A stretch of 6,943 nt of DNA from the NCBI GenBank assembly GCA_027328265.1, contig DAHVVD010000069.1, forward strand, positions 1 to 6,943. Reading direction: 5' to 3'. Within the stretch, counting starts at the first letter, position 1. Every line of letters begins with the position of its first letter. The notes under the pieces were generated by a model. The model worked only from the letters and a program-made list of their open reading frames with translations. It made no database searches and was not told where the DNA came from. This stretch comes from Microcaldota archaeon. Lineage in GTDB: Archaea; Micrarchaeota; Micrarchaeia; Micrarchaeales; CABMGC01. This document shows, piece after piece, positions 4,687-6,943 of this stretch. Position numbers and translations under genes: made by a program.

Positions 4687-5017
4687 GGACTATAAAATAT
4701 ACCTTAATGACATCCTAAATTCCATAGGGAGAATAGAGGATTACACAAAAGGCATTTCTCCTGAAGATCTTCAGGAAGATCCAATGCGAGAAGACGCCAT
4801 TATAAGGAATCTCTCGACTATAGGCGAAGCCGTAAAAAACATTCCAAAAGAAATACGCTTAAGGATTCCATGGGTAGAATGGGATGACATATCGGGGCTC
4901 AGGGACATATTGGTCCATCAGTACTTTGAACTGGATATCAAGACTATCTGGGAAATAATAAAGGAAGATCTCCCAAAATTAAAAAGAGCTGTAAAATCCC
5001 TGCTCAAGAGCCCTTAA
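4679..5017 (+). CDS. hepT: HEPN domain RNase toxin (HepT-like, DUF86)
   Basis: The 112-residue all-helical protein matches the DUF86/HepT family. Its signature RX4HXY is intact: Arg75, His80 and Tyr82 (RDILVHQY), preceded by the family segment RNLSTIGEAVKNIP (43-56). In studied members Arg and His form the RNase site in the dimer, and the Tyr is AMPylated by the MNT antitoxin to silence it. It therefore probably cuts cellular RNA when freed, as a stress or antiviral toxin. The ATG at 4679 is chosen over a GTG at 4670 because GGAGAGTG (4665-4672) lies six bases before it. It overlaps the antitoxin gene by 8 bp, so the two are probably translationally coupled. Its last 14 bp overlap the end of the leftward L10e gene. 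GC content is low like that of the antitoxin gene. Confidence 0.92.
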   Translation: MSRDYKIYLNDILNSIGRIEDYTKGISPEDLQEDPMREDAIIRNLSTIGEAVKNIPKEIRLRIPWVEWDDISGLRDILVHQYFELDIKTIWEIIKEDLPKLKRAVKSLLKSP

Positions 5018-5540
5018 TCTCGCTGGTCACTATAGAGTAATTGCCAGAGAGCTTCGATGAGGCCCGCTTTAGCGCTTCGTGCGCGACCTGCCTCGCCATC
5101 GGACTGTCGAATACCTTTATCTCCATGACTGGCTGGTTCCTGTGCACCCTTGCCGCTACCGAGATTGGTTTACCGAATGACATCGACATTCCCTGCGAGA
5201 GTCGGTCTGCTCCTGCACCTGTCGCCCTCTTCTTCTCCCTGATTACGTTGTGGGGATATGTCACGACCCTGAAGAAGTAGTTGGCAGGTATCTCACGTTC
5301 GAGGTGCTTGTTCGCCACTTGCCTCGCCGCCTCTAGCGAATTCGACCTCACCTGCACATACTGATCCGCATTCAGTGTGATTAGAAGGTTGTAATCAGGC
5401 TTGCTGACACCCATCCTGAAGACTATGAGGCTCGTGTGCGGAAGCGCCTTGATGTAGTTCTTCCTTGGCTTCTTTACAGAGTATCTTGCCCATGCCTGGC
5501 TCTTCAGATACCTCATTGTGCGTGCTGGCCTAAGCTTCAT
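5004..5540 (-). CDS. rpl10e: 50S ribosomal protein L10e (uL16)
   Basis: The 178-residue protein is the archaeal L10e, equivalent to bacterial L16 (uL16). It is a large-subunit protein near the tRNA sites and needed for the functional 60S/50S core. It shows the N-terminal MKLRPAR, SNSLEAARQVANKHL (66-80), the highly conserved YPHNVIREKKRATGAGADR (95-113) and FGKPISVAARV (122-132). Length is normal for archaea. The ATG at 5540 is preferred to an upstream GTG at 5549 because the family begins M-x-LRPAR and the TATA box at 5563-5571 places transcription start at this codon, implying a leaderless message. It faces the HEPN toxin gene tail to tail with a 14-bp overlap. The S26 gene lies 68 bp upstream on the same strand. 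Confidence 0.95.
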   Translation of the reverse strand: MKLRPARTMRYLKSQAWARYSVKKPRKNYIKALPHTSLIVFRMGVSKPDYNLLITLNADQYVQVRSNSLEAARQVANKHLEREIPANYFFRVVTYPHNVIREKKRATGAGADRLSQGMSMSFGKPISVAARVHRNQPVMEIKVFDSPMARQVAHEALKRASSKLSGNYSIVTSEIKGS

Positions 5541-5562
5541 ACTTACCACTGAGATTTAGCTG

Positions 5563-5571
5563 ATTATATAT
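5563..5571 (-). promoter_or_regulatory. TATA box for L10e
   Basis: The leftward strand reads ATATATAAT, centred about 27 bp before the L10e ATG at 5540, so the transcript would start at the codon itself. A second leftward TATA-like element, GCTTTATAACC at 5582-5592, could add a start about 20 bp further upstream. Confidence 0.6.
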
Positions 5572-5608
5572 TGCAGGAAAAGGTTATAAAGCGTTTCCCA
5601 AAACATCT

Positions 5609-5899
5609 CTATCTTCCTAAGACTACCTTGCCGATTATGTCCTGCGGCTCTATCTGCCCGAATTCCCTGCTGTCCTCTCCAAGCGGCGTATTCTTGTCTC
5701 CGACTAGGAAGTACTTGCCCTTCTCTATCTTCCTTACTCTCTTGATGAGGTTAGCTTTCCTGTACGGGTGCCTGAACATAACCACGTCGCCCTCCTTGAC
5801 GTCGCCAAGCATACCGCTCACTACGACATACTGTCCGATTTTAAGGGTGGGCTCCATAGTCTGATCCTTTACCTTGAAAACCCTTATAGGAAACCTCAT
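5609..5899 (-). CDS. Small soluble S26 (signal-peptidase-fold) protein with Thr at the Ser position
   Basis: The 96-residue product has the S24/S26 peptidase fold but no transmembrane helix. The box corresponding to the catalytic serine motif (S-M-x-P-T-L) reads QTMEPTL at 13-19, with Thr14 in place of serine and Asp12 where glycine is usual. KIGQYVVV (20-27) and GDVVMF (37-42) follow. LIKRV at 51-55 carries Lys53, the general-base lysine of bacterial-type enzymes. GDKN (67-70) and EDSREFGQI (75-83) match the closing boxes. Related small proteins include nickel superoxide dismutase maturation proteases and stand-alone S26 domains. No substrate is evident nearby. The ATG at 5899 is directly preceded by the stop of an in-frame 8-codon mini-ORF. 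Whether Thr14 supports catalysis is unknown; it may be a threonine protease variant or an inactive binding protein. Confidence 0.85.
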   Translation of the reverse strand: MRFPIRVFKVKDQTMEPTLKIGQYVVVSGMLGDVKEGDVVMFRHPYRKANLIKRVRKIEKGKYFLVGDKNTPLGEDSREFGQIEPQDIIGKVVLGR

Positions 5900-5926
5900 C
5901 TATTCAAACCTTAGATTAACTGCCAT
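5900..5926 (-). other. In-frame 8-codon upstream mini-ORF abutting the S26 start
   Basis: On the leftward strand ATG at 5926 encodes MAVNLRFE and stops at TAG (5900-5902). The next three bases are the S26 ATG in the same frame. The TATA candidate at 5949-5959 predicts transcription starting almost exactly at 5926, so the mini-ORF could be translated as a leaderless peptide feeding ribosomes to the S26 start. It may also be chance. Confidence 0.3.
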
Positions 5927-5948
5927 GCAACGGCCTTGCCCAATCCCA

Positions 5949-5959
5949 GATTAAATAAA
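5949..5959 (-). promoter_or_regulatory. TATA box for the S26 gene
   Basis: The leftward strand reads TTTATTTAATC, centred about 28 bp before the mini-ORF ATG at 5926 and about 55 bp before the S26 ATG. If used, it gives a leader of nearly 30 bases, longer than for other genes in this window. Confidence 0.4.
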
Positions 5960-6004
5960 CACAAAAAATTAAAATAGCTTTGCGAAGTCCAGTATTGTTA
6001 GGGT

Positions 6005-6027
6005 CTAAAAGGCTTCTTGTCTTATAA
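6005..6027 (+). promoter_or_regulatory. Candidate promoter of the pilin-like gene
   Basis: Two TATA-like sequences precede the ATG at 6042: TCTAAAAGG near 6004-6012 and CTTATAAC at 6021-6028. The first has workable spacing, with a start near 6034. The second looks more like a TATA box but would start transcription past the ATG. The call is tentative. Confidence 0.3.
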
Positions 6028-6041
6028 CGAGTAGTGCTGGT

Positions 6042-6572
6042 ATGAAAGCGCAGTTCTGGTCTTTTGACTTAGTCTTCGCCGTCATAATCTTCGTCTTCGC
6101 TCTAGTGCTCTTGACATACGTCTGGCTAAACATAAGTGGCGAGTATTCCCTCTTATATGGAAGAAATGTCGCAAACATACAGCTCCAGCTCAACAGCCTC
6201 GGAAGTCAGCTTCTCTCCCCCGGCATTCCTTCAAACTGGAACTATATAGTCAACTTCAGTGCCGTATCGGCATGGCAGAATATCACGGTGGGGCTAGGCA
6301 ACGGCACTTTCGGCAGCCTCTCGCAGTTCAAGATAAATGCGCTGCAGAACATGTCTAGTGACAACTACCAGGCGGCAAAACCAGCGCTCGGCGTAGGCTA
6401 CGACTATTACATAACGATAACAGGCAGCTGGATAAGCGAGAGCATAGGCAAGAACCCGGCCCAGCTCAATGCGACCTCCTTGCAGAGTTCTGTGCTTCCG
6501 GTTGTGATCAACGGCGCGCCAGCCCAGATGACGATAGAACTCTGGACAAACAGCACACTTGGACTAGAATAA
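6042..6572 (+). CDS. Pilin-like, membrane-anchored surface protein of unknown function
   Basis: The 176-residue product starts with KAQFWSFD, followed by a strongly hydrophobic helix at about 9-28, then a polar domain rich in Ser, Asn, Gln and Gly. This N-terminus resembles archaeal proteins beginning with a basic residue, then Gly/Ala-Gln-x-x-Ser-x-Asp, and the class III signal peptides of archaeal type IV pilins, in which cleavage falls just before Gln. Here Ser and Asp fall one place later than in the QxSxE motif, so processing is uncertain. Seven N-glycosylation sequons (Asn30, 71, 80, 87, 103, 143, 170) indicate an outside location. No cysteine is present. The convergent neighbour resembles a pilus platform protein, which supports a surface-structure role, but no specific family is recognised. 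Confidence 0.8.
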   Translation: MKAQFWSFDLVFAVIIFVFALVLLTYVWLNISGEYSLLYGRNVANIQLQLNSLGSQLLSPGIPSNWNYIVNFSAVSAWQNITVGLGNGTFGSLSQFKINALQNMSSDNYQAAKPALGVGYDYYITITGSWISESIGKNPAQLNATSLQSSVLPVVINGAPAQMTIELWTNSTLGLE

Positions 6573-6579
6573 TCGGGAT

Positions 6580-6943
6580 TCACGGAGCTGTGCCGAGGCT
6601 CCCGAACGCGCCGTTTATGAAGATGGACACGGCGTAAAATACAAGAAGGCCGACTATAACGAAAAGCGGGAGATACTTGAGTCCGCGCATCATTGTGCCT
6701 GTGGATATCACCGAGATTATTATCGATCCAAGCGCGGTTATCATCACCACCGCAACTATCGAGAAGTCGGTATACTGGGCTATGGTTATCTGCGGCGGCG
6801 TAGGCTTCAGGAATGCTACGCCTGCGGATGGCAGTCCAGTCGGATTGCTTCTCAATATCCCAGCCCAGATAGTATCTGTAACAGCTATCATCTTTGAAGT
6901 AAGCGCGTAGAGAGTGGGTCCGCCTATCAGGACCGCGAAGGTT
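6580..6943 (-). CDS. C-terminal part of an archaeal type II secretion/pilus platform (GspF/TadC/FlaJ-like) membrane protein, cut by the window edge
   Basis: The leftward frame is open from the right edge of the window to a TGA at 6580-6582, giving the last 120 residues. The reading passes through an internal Met at 6891, so the true start lies outside. Two clear membrane helices are visible: FSIVAVVMITALGSIIISVIS and YLPLFVIVGLLVFYAVSIFI. They are separated by a short loop, STGTMMRGLK, with its G-x-x-x-x-G spacing and basic end. A third hydrophobic stretch sits at the edge (FAVLIGGPTLYAL). Two final helices joined by a glycine-containing basic loop are characteristic of the C-terminus of archaeal platform proteins that assemble pili or archaella. 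The assignment rests on this pattern alone. It ends 7 bp from the convergent pilin-like gene, whose product could be its client. Confidence 0.6.
   Translation of the reverse strand, partial: TFAVLIGGPTLYALTSKMIAVTDTIWAGILRSNPTGLPSAGVAFLKPTPPQITIAQYTDFSIVAVVMITALGSIIISVISTGTMMRGLKYLPLFVIVGLLVFYAVSIFINGAFGSLGTAP

Noticed and set aside
5041..5280. Rightward open frame of 79 codons inside the L10e gene
   Set aside because: It is antisense to the conserved L10e core and lacks a promoter or ribosome binding site.
5541..5549. GTG start for L10e
   Set aside because: The family begins M-x-LRPAR, which matches the ATG at 5540, and the TATA box places the transcript start at that ATG.
6677..6910. Rightward open frame of 77 codons at the right edge
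   Set aside because: It is antisense to the membrane-protein gene; hydrophobic codons on one strand yield hydrophobic-looking shadows on the other.

Overview
The window comes from an archaeon. Three genes are archaeal/eukaryotic-type or archaeal-specific: ribosomal proteins eL40 and L10e/uL16, and the diphthamide enzyme Dph2. Most genes also follow TATA boxes that place transcription starts at or a few bases before the start codon, as expected for leaderless archaeal messages. The compact, often abutting layout, heavy use of ATA/AGG/AGA codons and small size of several proteins would suit a DPANN-type genome (for example Micrarchaeota). That placement is inference, because the window holds no phylogenetic marker I can align.

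Layout, left to right. Positions 1-95 hold an unresolved leftward coding possibility cut by the window edge. A rightward short-chain dehydrogenase/reductase follows (136-942). Next is a leftward block: tRNA-Pro(UGG) (1012-1084) with its own TATA box, then an operon that reads eL40 (1871-2023), a small winged-helix protein and a DUF2666-like protein of unknown function (ending at 1166). Divergent from eL40 is a membrane-anchored DUF192 protein (2106-2585). It abuts, tail to tail, a leftward dph2 (2586-3494). dph2 and a rightward type 1 isopentenyl-diphosphate isomerase gene (3565-4107) diverge from about 70 bp containing one near-symmetric TATA element.

Positions 4160-5017 look like an inserted accessory module: a HEPN/MNT toxin-antitoxin pair. 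The MNT nucleotidyltransferase antitoxin carries an N-terminal ribbon-helix-helix DNA-binding domain, and the HEPN RNase toxin gene overlaps its end. The promoter has an 11-bp tandem repeat running into a 17-bp palindrome that ends one base before the start codon, a candidate operator for the fused domain. An internal ATG with a strong purine-rich leader could also produce the antitoxin domain alone. Hand-sampled lines of this module are roughly 35-45% GC, against 50-60% in flanking idi and L10e lines. It overlaps the 3' end of the leftward L10e gene by 14 bp.

The right part holds L10e (5004-5540), a small soluble S26 (signal-peptidase-fold) protein with Thr at the usual Ser position and an unusual in-frame mini-ORF directly before its start, a pilin-like membrane-anchored surface protein (6042-6572), and the convergent, edge-truncated C-terminus of a likely type II secretion/pilus platform protein (6580-6943). 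The last two may belong to an archaeal type IV pilus-like system. No CRISPR array, insertion sequence or origin was seen. No gene-free stretch exceeds 300 bases.
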